DNA of 64,000 nt. Source: Candidatus Cloacimonadota bacterium. GTDB lineage: Bacteria; Muiribacteriota; UBA6191. Made by a program: the position numbers and the translations under genes. Every line of letters starts with the position of its first letter. Within the stretch, counting starts at the first letter, position 1. Shown here in pieces: positions 16,677 through 24,891 of the stretch. The notes beneath the pieces were generated by a model. It searched no databases. It was not told the DNA's origin and was given only the letters and a program-made list of their open reading frames with translations. The stretch lies in assembly GCA_023954715.1 (NCBI GenBank), contig JAGSHD010000002.1:124001-188000 (forward strand), given 5' to 3'.

Positions 16677-18704
16677 TCAATTTCTAAAGGATGGAAGATC
16701 AACACTCAAACAAAGACCGCTGTTTGGCATATTCTTTAAATCTAGTTGAGCTCCAATAATATTGCATGAGTTTCTAATGGCAATTAGACCTGTACCTCCA
16801 TCACCGAGTTGATAGGATAGATCACCATGAAGATCTTTTAACAAGTCTTCATCAACTCCCGGCCCATCATCTAATATTTGCAACTGAATTTCATGTGCTG
16901 ATTTCTTTTTTAGATGAATATTTACAGTCTTTGACCCCGCTTCAAAAGAGTTATTCAATGCATTATCAAACAATAAACAAATTTCATCTTCAAACTGTGA
17001 TTTATGAATTACTCGAATCTTCTTTGAAATCAGTTTTGGATCAATATGAACCTGAATATTATCTCTCTCTGTATTTAACTTAATTAATTCCATGATCCCA
17101 TCCTCTAAATCGTACTCATGATCCTTAAAGAAGTTAGAACATGCTTCACTTAGATTTGTAAAAAAACTCGATTGCGCTTGAAGAAAAGCCTGAGCTGCTT
17201 TTGCTCCATCCATGCTATCCATATTGCTTTGTAACTCATGCATTCTTTGTAAGAGCTTTTCAAAATCCACTGCAAGCAACTCTTCTGTTAATGAAAAGGA
17301 TTGAAGCTTTGGTAAATTTGCTAACTGAGTTACTTTTACAATTAGATGCTTCATCTTCATATCTACATCTTTTACATTTAACTCTCTAAAAAATGTCTGT
17401 AAAAGTTTTTGAGGGTCATAAACATATCTTTGATATACTGAAAACTTACCTTTTAAACCATGTATACAGGATCTATGAATCTCTTCTAATAAATCTAATT
17501 GCTGCAATAGATCTTTAATATCAGATCGAGACCCTTTTAAGTACTCTTGTAAGACTCCCTCAATTTCATAAATGCTTTGCTTTAGATTACATCCACTAAA
17601 ATCAATTCTGTCTACATACTTTGCTAGCAGTTCAAACTCCGATGGAAACTTACTTACCATTTTATTCATATAATCAATAAAGGAGTTTTGAATCTTTAGT
17701 AAAACTTTAGTGGTATCCTTTTGATTGGATAATAAAAGCTTTTGAAAAATAAAGATACAGTCTTTTTTTGAATGATAACCCAAAAGTTGAAAGTCTAAAT
17801 TTTCTGGGCATAAGCCATTCAATTCTAAAAACTCTAGTTGTGAAAATAGAGAAATCCACAACGAAAAACATTCTGAAAACTTTTGGGTCTTTTCAAGAGT
17901 GTTTAAATACTCAAAAAACGACTCTCCCTCAAATTTCTCTCTACTATAAAAAACAAGACTACCTTGCTGTAAATCATACACCTCAGGAAAAGATCTTGAG
18001 TGTAAATTTGCTAAGATTTTTGGTAGCTCCAAAAACTGTGCCTCACTTGTTACTGACTCATCTGATTTATAAACCCATAACTCTACATCACGATTTAAAT
18101 GTTGATCAATTGCATCAAAAATATAAGCATCCTCATTTTGATATTTTAATGTGGTATTACTATAACGAGTAGGTAAAGCCCCTACTATTTGAACTTCTTT
18201 ACTTGATACTAGATCTTTAGAGTATGACAATTGCAATGGAACTCTTGTTAAAAGAACATTTAACATCCACTCTTTTAGCCGTAAAAAACTACGTGATTTT
18301 CGAACTGCTAAAGTTAGATCCTGCACCTCTTTTTTGGAGTACAAAGTAAGGTCTAAAGTAGACAAAATATTTTTTGCGTCTTCTAAACGTCCCAACTCAA
18401 CTAGCGTCAAAATCAAATAAAACTTGGCCTCTCTTTCAAATACCCCTTCACCGATCAGTTTTTCAAAATACTCATGTGACTTTAAATAGTTTTTATCCTT
18501 ATAAAATAACAAGGCTATTTGATAAAAATGCTCTAATGAAGGGTTTTGATCAACTATTTTTTTTGTAAAAAGTATCAGGTCTTTAGAGTAACTATCTTTA
18601 ATTAACTGGATTTCATTAATTAGCTTTCTTAGTACAAAGCTTAAAACAATGGAAACCCCTAAAACAAATAAAGTGAAGTTGTCTGAAAATGCATCTTCAA
18701 TCAT
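16677..18704 (-). CDS. sensor kinase with TPR, pseudokinase and HATPase domains
   Basis: A 675-residue protein. A hydrophobic segment at about 10-27 anchors it to the membrane. Residues about 56-117 look like TPR repeats. Residues about 180-325 resemble a Hanks-type protein kinase fold that has lost its catalytic residues: the beta-3 strand DVELWV (206-211) has Trp210 where Lys is expected, and GLCPEN (297-302) aligns with DLKPEN, with Gly in place of the catalytic Asp; no DFG is present. The C-terminal HATPase_c domain is intact: N box about 581-589 (NALNNSFEA), G1 DDGPGV at 612 and G2 GDGGTGL at 634. I do not see a clear phosphoacceptor His box. It lies about 80 bases upstream of the NtrC-family gene and is probably its sensor. 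Confidence 0.8.
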   Translation of the reverse strand: MIEDAFSDNFTLFVLGVSIVLSFVLRKLINEIQLIKDSYSKDLILFTKKIVDQNPSLEHFYQIALLFYKDKNYLKSHEYFEKLIGEGVFEREAKFYLILTLVELGRLEDAKNILSTLDLTLYSKKEVQDLTLAVRKSRSFLRLKEWMLNVLLTRVPLQLSYSKDLVSSKEVQIVGALPTRYSNTTLKYQNEDAYIFDAIDQHLNRDVELWVYKSDESVTSEAQFLELPKILANLHSRSFPEVYDLQQGSLVFYSREKFEGESFFEYLNTLEKTQKFSECFSLWISLFSQLEFLELNGLCPENLDFQLLGYHSKKDCIFIFQKLLLSNQKDTTKVLLKIQNSFIDYMNKMVSKFPSEFELLAKYVDRIDFSGCNLKQSIYEIEGVLQEYLKGSRSDIKDLLQQLDLLEEIHRSCIHGLKGKFSVYQRYVYDPQKLLQTFFRELNVKDVDMKMKHLIVKVTQLANLPKLQSFSLTEELLAVDFEKLLQRMHELQSNMDSMDGAKAAQAFLQAQSSFFTNLSEACSNFFKDHEYDLEDGIMELIKLNTERDNIQVHIDPKLISKKIRVIHKSQFEDEICLLFDNALNNSFEAGSKTVNIHLKKKSAHEIQLQILDDGPGVDEDLLKDLHGDLSYQLGDGGTGLIAIRNSCNIIGAQLDLKNMPNSGLCLSVDLPSFRN

Positions 18705-18762
18705 TAATATTCTCCAAAGGCTGTAATATTGATATTCTAAAAGTATGGCAGTTTTATATCAA

Positions 18763-19734
18763 CTATACAATTACAAACTCATACTTTTTGCTATACTCAA
18801 TGATATTTAGGGTTTCTTGGTGATGGCTTGACACATGAAAGATCTTTTTTCCAAAACGATTGGTATTGAGCAACGAATCTACTCTTTTCATGTCTAATTT
18901 TCTCATAAATCTTGCATAAAACTTTTGATGTAAATAATAGAAAAACTCTCTTTTCAAAGATTTACTCATACAATCCATATCATTTTTTATAACTCTAAGG
19001 ACACCTTCTTCACTTTGATAGGGTATCTGTGAAAATAATATCACCTTTTGCTTTTCTACGTTTGTAAGATAACTTTGAATATTTGATATGCAATCTGTCG
19101 ATTTAGACAAGGAAGAATGCCTGTAATAGTTTCTTAGATATTTAATAGCTTCATTGGATGAATCGGATCGATACTTAAAGCCATTTTTATCTAAAAAATC
19201 CAAAATAGACTTTTTGTCATAATGCACCAAAGGTCTTAATATATTATGAACAGATAAAACAGATTGAAGCTTTAGAATCCTGCTATCTAATCTGCCTTGA
19301 TGAAAACCAATCAAAAAAGACTCAATAGAATCACTACCATGATGACCAGTCAACAAATAGCAGCTTTGCCCAGACATTTTCTCTTTTAAAATTTTATATC
19401 TAGAGTTTCTGGCATCTTCTTGTAAATTTGCTACGGACTTAAATTTTAAGTTGTGAACTGTAAGTTTCACACCATGTTTCTTACATAAATTTTTACAAAA
19501 ATCTACATCTTCATCTGACTCTTGATCACGTAGTTGATGGTTAAAGTGTATTGCTTCAAATGTACAATGATAGTTTAAGTTTAGAAACACCAAAAAATGA
19601 AACAAAAAAACGGAGTCCGCGCCACCAGAGAGGGATAAAAGAAAAACCTTCCCAGCAATAGGAAAGGTTTTACTAAAAGTTTTTTCTCTAAGTTTAGAGT
19701 AAACTCTATTTAGATCGGTATGTGATTCTGCCAC
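18763..19734 (-). CDS. tilS: tRNA(Ile)-lysidine synthetase TilS
   Basis: A 323-residue member of the PP-loop ATPase family. It attaches lysine to C34 of the tRNA-Ile that reads AUA, an essential step in AT-rich genomes. The PP-loop SGGADS is at 36-41; HFNHQLR (about 83-89), the LTGHH segment (about 148-152) and [16 protein letters not shown] match the family. The length is that of compact TilS proteins lacking the larger C-terminal domains of the E. coli enzyme. The start is GTG 19732-19734, lying inside the 3' end of infA (29-base overlap); no other start is available before the PP-loop. It is therefore co-expressed with infA from the promoter at 19967-19995. Confidence 0.9.
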   Translation of the reverse strand: MAESHTDLNRVYSKLREKTFSKTFPIAGKVFLLSLSGGADSVFLFHFLVFLNLNYHCTFEAIHFNHQLRDQESDEDVDFCKNLCKKHGVKLTVHNLKFKSVANLQEDARNSRYKILKEKMSGQSCYLLTGHHGSDSIESFLIGFHQGRLDSRILKLQSVLSVHNILRPLVHYDKKSILDFLDKNGFKYRSDSSNEAIKYLRNYYRHSSLSKSTDCISNIQSYLTNVEKQKVILFSQIPYQSEEGVLRVIKNDMDCMSKSLKREFFYYLHQKFYARFMRKLDMKRVDSLLNTNRFGKKIFHVSSHHQETLNIIEYSKKYEFVIV

Positions 19735-19924
19735 GAGTCAAATCGTATGGAGACATTTCGATCTTTACTTTATCTCCCGGAATGATCCTAATGTAGAACT
19801 TTCTCATTTTTCCAGAAATATGAGCTAGTAGCTCATGTCCATTTTCAAGTTTTACATTAAACATGGCGTTAGGAAGAGCTTCGAGTACTGTTCCTTCTAC
19901 CTCAATCGTGTCGGTTTTTGCCAT
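19706..19924 (-). CDS. infA: translation initiation factor IF-1
   Basis: Starting at the ATG 19922-19924 the protein has 72 residues ([20 protein letters not shown] at the N-terminus), exactly the usual IF-1 length. It is the small OB-fold factor that binds the ribosomal A site during initiation. The conserved segments [39 protein letters not shown] and GRITYR are all present. A ten-residue longer frame upstream is discarded because it would add a non-family extension. AAAAAAGG precedes the start. infA usually neighbours ribosomal protein genes or secY; here it is followed by tilS with overlap. Confidence 0.97.
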   Translation of the reverse strand: MAKTDTIEVEGTVLEALPNAMFNVKLENGHELLAHISGKMRKFYIRIIPGDKVKIEMSPYDLTRGRITYRSK

Positions 19925-19966
19925 CATTAGCCTTTTTTCAGTTATTAAATACAATATTTTTGGGTG

Positions 19967-19995
19967 ACAATATCAAACTTGTGTGAAAAAGTCAA
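19967..19995 (-). promoter_or_regulatory. sigma70 promoter of infA-tilS
   Basis: Minus-strand TTGACT (19990-19995, 5 of 6), 17-base spacer, TATTGT (19967-19972, 4 of 6). The predicted start is near 19960, about 36 bases before the infA ATG. Confidence 0.7.
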
Positions 19996-20126
19996 CTATT
20001 TGTAAATTTTTTGCAACTATTCAGCTATAATTTTTCAATCCCTTTACAAAGCCTGATTACATCTAAGTTTTTAATCATTGTTATACCCAAATACAAATAG
20101 TTTTACTTTTTTTATACTGAACAAAT

Positions 20127-20145
20127 AAAACCCCATGTTAATGGG
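20127..20145 (-). terminator. possible terminator downstream of fliG
   Basis: Minus-strand CCCAT-TTAA/C-ATGGG hairpin (20132-20136 with 20141-20145) followed by GTTTTATTT. The stem has only five pairs, so this is weak. Confidence 0.4.
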
Positions 20146-20170
20146 CTTTCTATTTTTCATGATACCCGTT

Positions 20171-20235
20171 CAGTTTTAAACGCAGTTTTAAAGAAGCTTT
20201 TCAAGCTTCTTGGTTTTCCGTATAACGGTAAAACC
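20171..20235. repeat. tandem hairpins and direct repeat in fliG 3' region
   Basis: A perfect 9-bp inverted repeat AAGAAGCTT/AAGCTTCTT with a three-base loop (20191-20211) directly abuts a second, imperfect dyad, GGTTTTCCGT/ACGGTAAAACC (20212-20235). On the other side is a direct repeat CAGTTTTAAA (20171-20180 and 20183-20192). It lies about 190-250 bases past the fliG stop. It could be a transcript-stabilising or processing element, or a protein site; function unknown. Confidence 0.6.
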
Positions 20236-20421
20236 AAATCTGGATGGATATATATTTTGTTTCTAAAGATTTTGAAATGTAGTGAACTACTTAAAAAAAG
20301 CTTTAGATACAAAAGATGATGATGAACTAAACCGTATCAATAAAGAAAAAACTACGAAAAACTTGCATGATCCTCAACTTTTATCAAAGAGGCCACCTAA
20401 ACAATTACAAATATTTATCAA

Positions 20422-21435
20422 CTATGTAACCAGTTCATCCTCACCACCACGTGATACAACGATTTCACCGTTCTCTTCAAGACCTCTCACTACGTTTACA
20501 ATTTTTTGCTGAGCTTCTTCTACGTCTTTGATTCTTACAGGACCCATAAAAGCCATTTCATCTTGTAGCATTTGAGATGCACGTTTAGACATGTTTTTTA
20601 AGAATTTCTTTTTCACATCTTCAGAAGCTGATTTTAGTGCCAAGCCAAGGTCTTTACTATCTACCTCTTTTAACACTCTTTGCATACCACGATCATCTAA
20701 CATATTTAAATCTTCAAATACAAACATTCGTTTTTTGATTTCTTCTGCTAGATCTGGGTTTTGAATTTCAAGGTTTTCAATAATCGCTTTTTCAGTACCA
20801 CGATCCACTTGATTGATAATCTCAACTAAAGAATCTACTCCACCAACAGATGTGTAATCTGATTGAGATACACTAGAAAGTTTCTTCTCCAGAATTGACT
20901 CAACATCACGTACAATTTCAGGACTTGTTCTGTCCATCATAGCTAGACGTTTTGCAACCTCTACTTGAGTCTCTGCATTAAAAGATGACAAAATTAATGC
21001 TGCTTTATCTGATTGCAGATATGCCAATATCAAAGCAATAGTTTGAGGATGCTCTCCAGAGATAAAGTTTTTTAAGTGTTCTGGATCGGCTGCTCGAATC
21101 AAATCAAATGGCTGCACTTCTAATGAAGAAGTTAATTTGGAGATAATATTTTCAGCACCTTCATCGCCTACCGCTGCACGTAGAAAATCTCTTGCCGCAG
21201 ATACACCACCGTTTGTTATAAACTCTTGTGCCTTAAGCATATTATAGAAATCTTCTACAACTAAATCACGATCATCTTGGTCTACTCTTCTGATTCTTGC
21301 GATTTCAACCGCTATGGTTTCCATCTCTTCTTCACTGAGCATTTTAACTATTTCTCGTGATAAGTCTGGACCTAAAAACATCAGAAAAACAGCAATTTTA
21401 TGCCGAGAATTCATCTCCTTGGATTTGGTTGCCAT
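20422..21435 (-). CDS. fliG: flagellar motor switch protein FliG
   Basis: A 337-residue protein of normal FliG length. In the flagellar C-ring, FliG connects to FliF and converts ion flow through MotAB into torque. The N-terminal KIAVFLMFLGPDLSREIVKML, the middle-domain EHPQTIALIL motif (about residues 128-137), the GGVDSLVEIIN segment and the C-terminal MFVFEDL and RIKDVEEAQQKIV helices match the family; the charged torque helix (DLGLALKSASEDVKKKF) is present. The ribosome site AAGGAAAGCTTC precedes the ATG. It starts 13 bases after the stop of the lptD-like gene, an unusual pairing. No other flagellar structural gene is in the window, so whether a flagellum exists cannot be told here. Confidence 0.95.
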   Translation of the reverse strand: MATKSKEMNSRHKIAVFLMFLGPDLSREIVKMLSEEEMETIAVEIARIRRVDQDDRDLVVEDFYNMLKAQEFITNGGVSAARDFLRAAVGDEGAENIISKLTSSLEVQPFDLIRAADPEHLKNFISGEHPQTIALILAYLQSDKAALILSSFNAETQVEVAKRLAMMDRTSPEIVRDVESILEKKLSSVSQSDYTSVGGVDSLVEIINQVDRGTEKAIIENLEIQNPDLAEEIKKRMFVFEDLNMLDDRGMQRVLKEVDSKDLGLALKSASEDVKKKFLKNMSKRASQMLQDEMAFMGPVRIKDVEEAQQKIVNVVRGLEENGEIVVSRGGEDELVT

Positions 21436-21448
21436 GAAGCTTTCCTTT

Positions 21449-23419
21449 CTATACTGTTTCGTCTATGCCTGGTAGATCAGGTGATATTCGTAGTGCTTCT
21501 TCGTAATTCAACTTGAGTCCGATTCCTTGACTAGACCCTTGCTTTAAATAAAACTGAACAGAAATTTCTTGTTGTTTGAAATCCCAGTCGAGTTTTCCTT
21601 CCCAACAATGAAAGTCTTTGGTAACACCTAAACTCAAACGGGTTAACTCATTGGTTACTGAATTATAATGGCTATACATTTCTAATCTATTTCTTCGATT
21701 AATTATATACTCTGTGCTTTGAGTAAAGCTCTCCCATCTAGAATTTAAATTAGAGTACTGTGCACGAAAATCTAACTCCCAAACATCTGGCTTTCTGACA
21801 GTATAATTAGTAAACAACGAAGCCACTTTTAAACCACTCAATGAGGATTTCTTGCCTCCATTTGAATATGCAGCTCTTAAACTAAGCGACCAAGGCGTAA
21901 CTTGGTTAGCCCCTCTATATCTAACATTAGAAGATAGCGAGCCAAAGGAGCTGTTTTTCAAATCAAATGCAGATTGAAATAGAGTACTAGAAAATCTTTT
22001 TGAATTATAAGACAGTCGATGAGTTAACAACTCTCGATCATTGAGTTTATCAAAACTAACAAAAGGGTTTGTCCCTTTAACATCATGCCAATTATATTGA
22101 AAAAATGACCCAAAATCGTTACCTAACTTGTGATTTAAACTTGTGTTTAAACGAACATAGTCTCGATCAGTACCACCACTATAGTAAGTCCTTTTAACCA
22201 TACCATTGGTACGTAGAGTACCACCTAATGCATCAATGGTATCGTGATAGCCATGAAGTACTAGATCCTTTGCAGCCACATCCACAACATTAGTGTAAGA
22301 CTGCTCTTTATATTTTGTATATCCAAGTTGATATCGGTACTGAAATGGTCCGCCACCTACACGCCTTGTTGGTGAATCCAAAAATACAGATGGCTTTTTA
22401 CCAAGACTTTGGACTAAACTATCTTGGGTATATGAGTTTTTATCAGGATCCTCTCGACCTTGAACCTCCACACGCGCAACAAAACCCTTTTGTAAGTCCT
22501 TTCTATAGTCAAATTGATAATCTAACTCTTTGTTATCTGAAAAGAATCTAGAGGAATCAACTAAATAGTTAACTTGCAAATTGGCATCGCCCGCTTTTTC
22601 ATGAGAGTAGCTTTGATCAACTCTCAATCTCTGTGAAGTATTACCTGTAAAATTATCATTATTTCTTGAAATAGCGATCCGAGTCGGAGCCCGTTTTGAA
22701 TCATTCAACTCTGCTGTTACTTCGTAATCTAACTTTTGTCTTGAACTTGGGGTTACCTTCATTTCACCATAGAAGTTTTCGTTTACATAATAGTCCCATT
22801 TGATTTTAGTATATATCCCTCTAGCGCTATCATAGCCCGGTATGATTACTAGTGGTGCATCAGCTCGACCGCCATTCAAGTCGAACTTATAAGCAGGAAC
22901 GGTTAGAATTTTTCTGTTACCTAAATAAAAGGAGGCCCCTTTTAAAAATAGCTTTTTATTTGGAATCAAAATCATCTCTTTGGCAGTAATATGATAATGA
23001 TGGTGACTATGATCGCATGTGGAAGCATGAGCTCCACTAAGCCTCATTTTTTGAGGAAGCATAATTGCCGATTCACCAGAAATAAAAGTATTTAAGGTAA
23101 TTGTATTAAACTCCTCCATAGAGCCTTCTTGAGTTTTTACATTAAATTTTAGACTCTTAGCGCGTACGACATCTTCTTCTTTGAAAAGTTTTACACTGCC
23201 TCTAGCATAGGTATCTCCAGTGACCAAATTGTACTGTAAATTATCTGCTTCAATTTGAAAGTCGGCCCCTACAATGGATGCCTGATCTTTTAAGACAATA
23301 ATACCCAATTTTTGATTATATTCTTGGTAAGAGGCACTGAAATGCAGTTTTTCAGCGCTCGAATGAGTACCCAAAACAAAGGTCAGAAAAAATATGTATA
23401 CAACAGGGAGAAATTTCAA
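21449..23419 (-). CDS. lptD: LptD/OstA-like LPS-assembly outer membrane protein
   Basis: A 656-residue exported protein. A signal peptide occupies residues about 1-22. Residues about 25-115 form an OstA/LptA-type domain with repeated strands (IVGADFQIEADNLQYN, VRAKSLKFN), followed by the plug-region signature STCDHSHHHYHITAKEM and the VPAYKFDL segment, then alternating beta strands typical of a large barrel. LptD inserts LPS into the outer leaflet of the outer membrane. Only one Cys occurs near the plug and one near the end (DFHCWEG), so a single disulfide may replace the two known in E. coli (inference). The start is a TTG at 23417-23419 with no strong ribosome site, so it is uncertain by a few codons. 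It appears to be in an operon with fliG. Confidence 0.85.
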   Translation of the reverse strand: MKFLPVVYIFFLTFVLGTHSSAEKLHFSASYQEYNQKLGIIVLKDQASIVGADFQIEADNLQYNLVTGDTYARGSVKLFKEEDVVRAKSLKFNVKTQEGSMEEFNTITLNTFISGESAIMLPQKMRLSGAHASTCDHSHHHYHITAKEMILIPNKKLFLKGASFYLGNRKILTVPAYKFDLNGGRADAPLVIIPGYDSARGIYTKIKWDYYVNENFYGEMKVTPSSRQKLDYEVTAELNDSKRAPTRIAISRNNDNFTGNTSQRLRVDQSYSHEKAGDANLQVNYLVDSSRFFSDNKELDYQFDYRKDLQKGFVARVEVQGREDPDKNSYTQDSLVQSLGKKPSVFLDSPTRRVGGGPFQYRYQLGYTKYKEQSYTNVVDVAAKDLVLHGYHDTIDALGGTLRTNGMVKRTYYSGGTDRDYVRLNTSLNHKLGNDFGSFFQYNWHDVKGTNPFVSFDKLNDRELLTHRLSYNSKRFSSTLFQSAFDLKNSSFGSLSSNVRYRGANQVTPWSLSLRAAYSNGGKKSSLSGLKVASLFTNYTVRKPDVWELDFRAQYSNLNSRWESFTQSTEYIINRRNRLEMYSHYNSVTNELTRLSLGVTKDFHCWEGKLDWDFKQQEISVQFYLKQGSSQGIGLKLNYEEALRISPDLPGIDETV

Positions 23420-23581
23420 GAGAGATAACCCTAAGAATAATAGCTAAAACAAACAAATCCAAACGATTATATATCAAAAACTACAAAAAGTCATAAATAA
23501 TCGAAAAGGAATCCTAGAATTGAACCTAACAAAATAGGCTTAGTTTAGTCAAGTTTTGTCTATCTTTTGCTTCTGATGATT

Positions 23582-24583
23582 TTAAGAGTCTTTATTTTCA
23601 GCTCTTTGACAAATCATATCGATGGCTTCTTCAGCAAATGATCGAATTTCGCCTTCGCTAGACTCCATTAAATTAACTAAAGTTTTAATGGCTTTTTTAT
23701 CACCAATTTCGCCTAAAACCTGCACCGCACCAATTGTAAAAAAGTCTCCTGCTCTAGATCGAATCTCTTTGAGCAATGCTCCTTGAATTTGAATACCATA
23801 TTTAACTAAAGCATCTCTCACATTTCTTTGAATCAATGAAGAAGGATGGTTCAAATATTCAAACAATTTAGACAAATACTTCTCATCTTTTAATTCACCT
23901 AGTGAAAAAATTGCTCCGACAATTTGATAAGAATTTTTAGAATCTAGCATTTCATCAATTGTAAATTGAGCTTTTGTATCGCTTATCTTAGACAAAATCA
24001 AAGCAACGTTTGCTCTAATTCTAGCGTTGTCATCCTCTAAAAAGGGTTTTATAATATGCAAAACTTTATCACTTGGATAAAACCCCAAACCTTCTACTGC
24101 GTTGGCACGTACACGGGCATCTGGATCTTCTAAATAAAATGCAATTGTAGGTATCAAACCATCTTCTTGAAAAGAACCTAAGTGTTTTACTAAGGTAGCC
24201 TTTACTTTAGGATTTTCTTCTTGATCTAAATACTTTACAAAAATTTCAACAACAGAAGGACTCGAAATCCTACCTAAACCCTCTACTGCTCTTACTCGCA
24301 CCCATTCATCTGAATCTGATAAGGCATAAATTAAAAGCTCTTCTACCTGTTCATGATCTAAATCCTTTAATGAGTTAACAGCTGTATAGCGAATTGCACG
24401 ATGGCTATCGTTTAAAGAAGTTCTAAGATATTCAATTTTTTCGTTGAGGTCTACTTCAGAGGTACAAACTTTTTTTAATTTTGAAAATCGTAGTTCCCAG
24501 TCTACATCTTCTTCAAAGTTTTCATAAGCATCAACAAAGGAAGAGGATGAAAAAGACATACTTTCGTTTTCTAAGTTATACAC
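23582..24583 (-). CDS. HEAT-repeat protein
   Basis: A 333-residue protein made largely of HEAT/PBS-lyase-like repeats of about 31 residues. Examples are HRAIRYTAVNSLKDLDHEQV (about 56), DEWVRVRAVEGLGRI (about 91), DARVRANAVEGLG (about 155) and NARIRANVALILSKI (about 185). The pattern of a conserved Val-Arg/Ala core in each helix pair is regular over about residues 45-325. Such solenoids bind other proteins; no catalytic residues are seen. The start is the GTG at 24581-24583 because GGAG lies five bases upstream; an ATG two bases earlier would stop after four codons. It sits upstream of lptD-fliG and downstream of the HEAT-Apt gene, with about 160 and 308 bases between them, so separate transcription is likely. 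Confidence 0.85.
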   Translation of the reverse strand: MYNLENESMSFSSSSFVDAYENFEEDVDWELRFSKLKKVCTSEVDLNEKIEYLRTSLNDSHRAIRYTAVNSLKDLDHEQVEELLIYALSDSDEWVRVRAVEGLGRISSPSVVEIFVKYLDQEENPKVKATLVKHLGSFQEDGLIPTIAFYLEDPDARVRANAVEGLGFYPSDKVLHIIKPFLEDDNARIRANVALILSKISDTKAQFTIDEMLDSKNSYQIVGAIFSLGELKDEKYLSKLFEYLNHPSSLIQRNVRDALVKYGIQIQGALLKEIRSRAGDFFTIGAVQVLGEIGDKKAIKTLVNLMESSEGEIRSFAEEAIDMICQRAENKDS

Positions 24584-24891
24584 ATTCGCTCCTTTAGATT
24601 TGACTAATCTACAGCTTTTATTAGTTCAAACTACCGTACGTCTATCAAAAGCTAAAGGCCCTAAGTGTGTACTACTTTTTAAAGACACACACCATAGCAA
24701 ATCTGTATTTTTCATTAGACATCTACCATTATACGAGTTATAAAAGGGCTTGTCCATACAATGGCCCATATGATTTTGTCCTACAGGCAATGAAACAGAC
24801 ACTTTAGCATTGATTTATCATAGGGCTACATGGCCCCAACATGAAAGTTAAATCTTCAAAAAAACATTTTATTAGAATCATTTTACACGGA
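24584..24891. other. intergenic region between two HEAT-protein genes
   Basis: About 308 bases without a gene. I see only short weak inverted repeats (for example GTGTGT and ACACAC around 24665-24690) and no clear terminator or RNA gene. Confidence 0.4.

Larger units (their letters stand above)
19955..20421. other. intergenic region with hairpins between fliG and infA
   Basis: Non-coding stretch of 467 bases. It holds the infA promoter, a weak terminator, and two adjacent hairpins listed separately. A short plus-strand frame at 20282-20512 lies largely opposite fliG and shows no family features, so I do not treat it as a gene. Confidence 0.5.

Noticed and set aside
20282..20512. Plus-strand open frame of 76 codons
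   Set aside because: Largely opposite the end of fliG, no family features; probably chance.
23490..23560. tRNA-like segment with GGTTCAATTC on the minus strand
   Set aside because: The arms do not pair as a T-stem and no matching acceptor or anticodon stem is visible.
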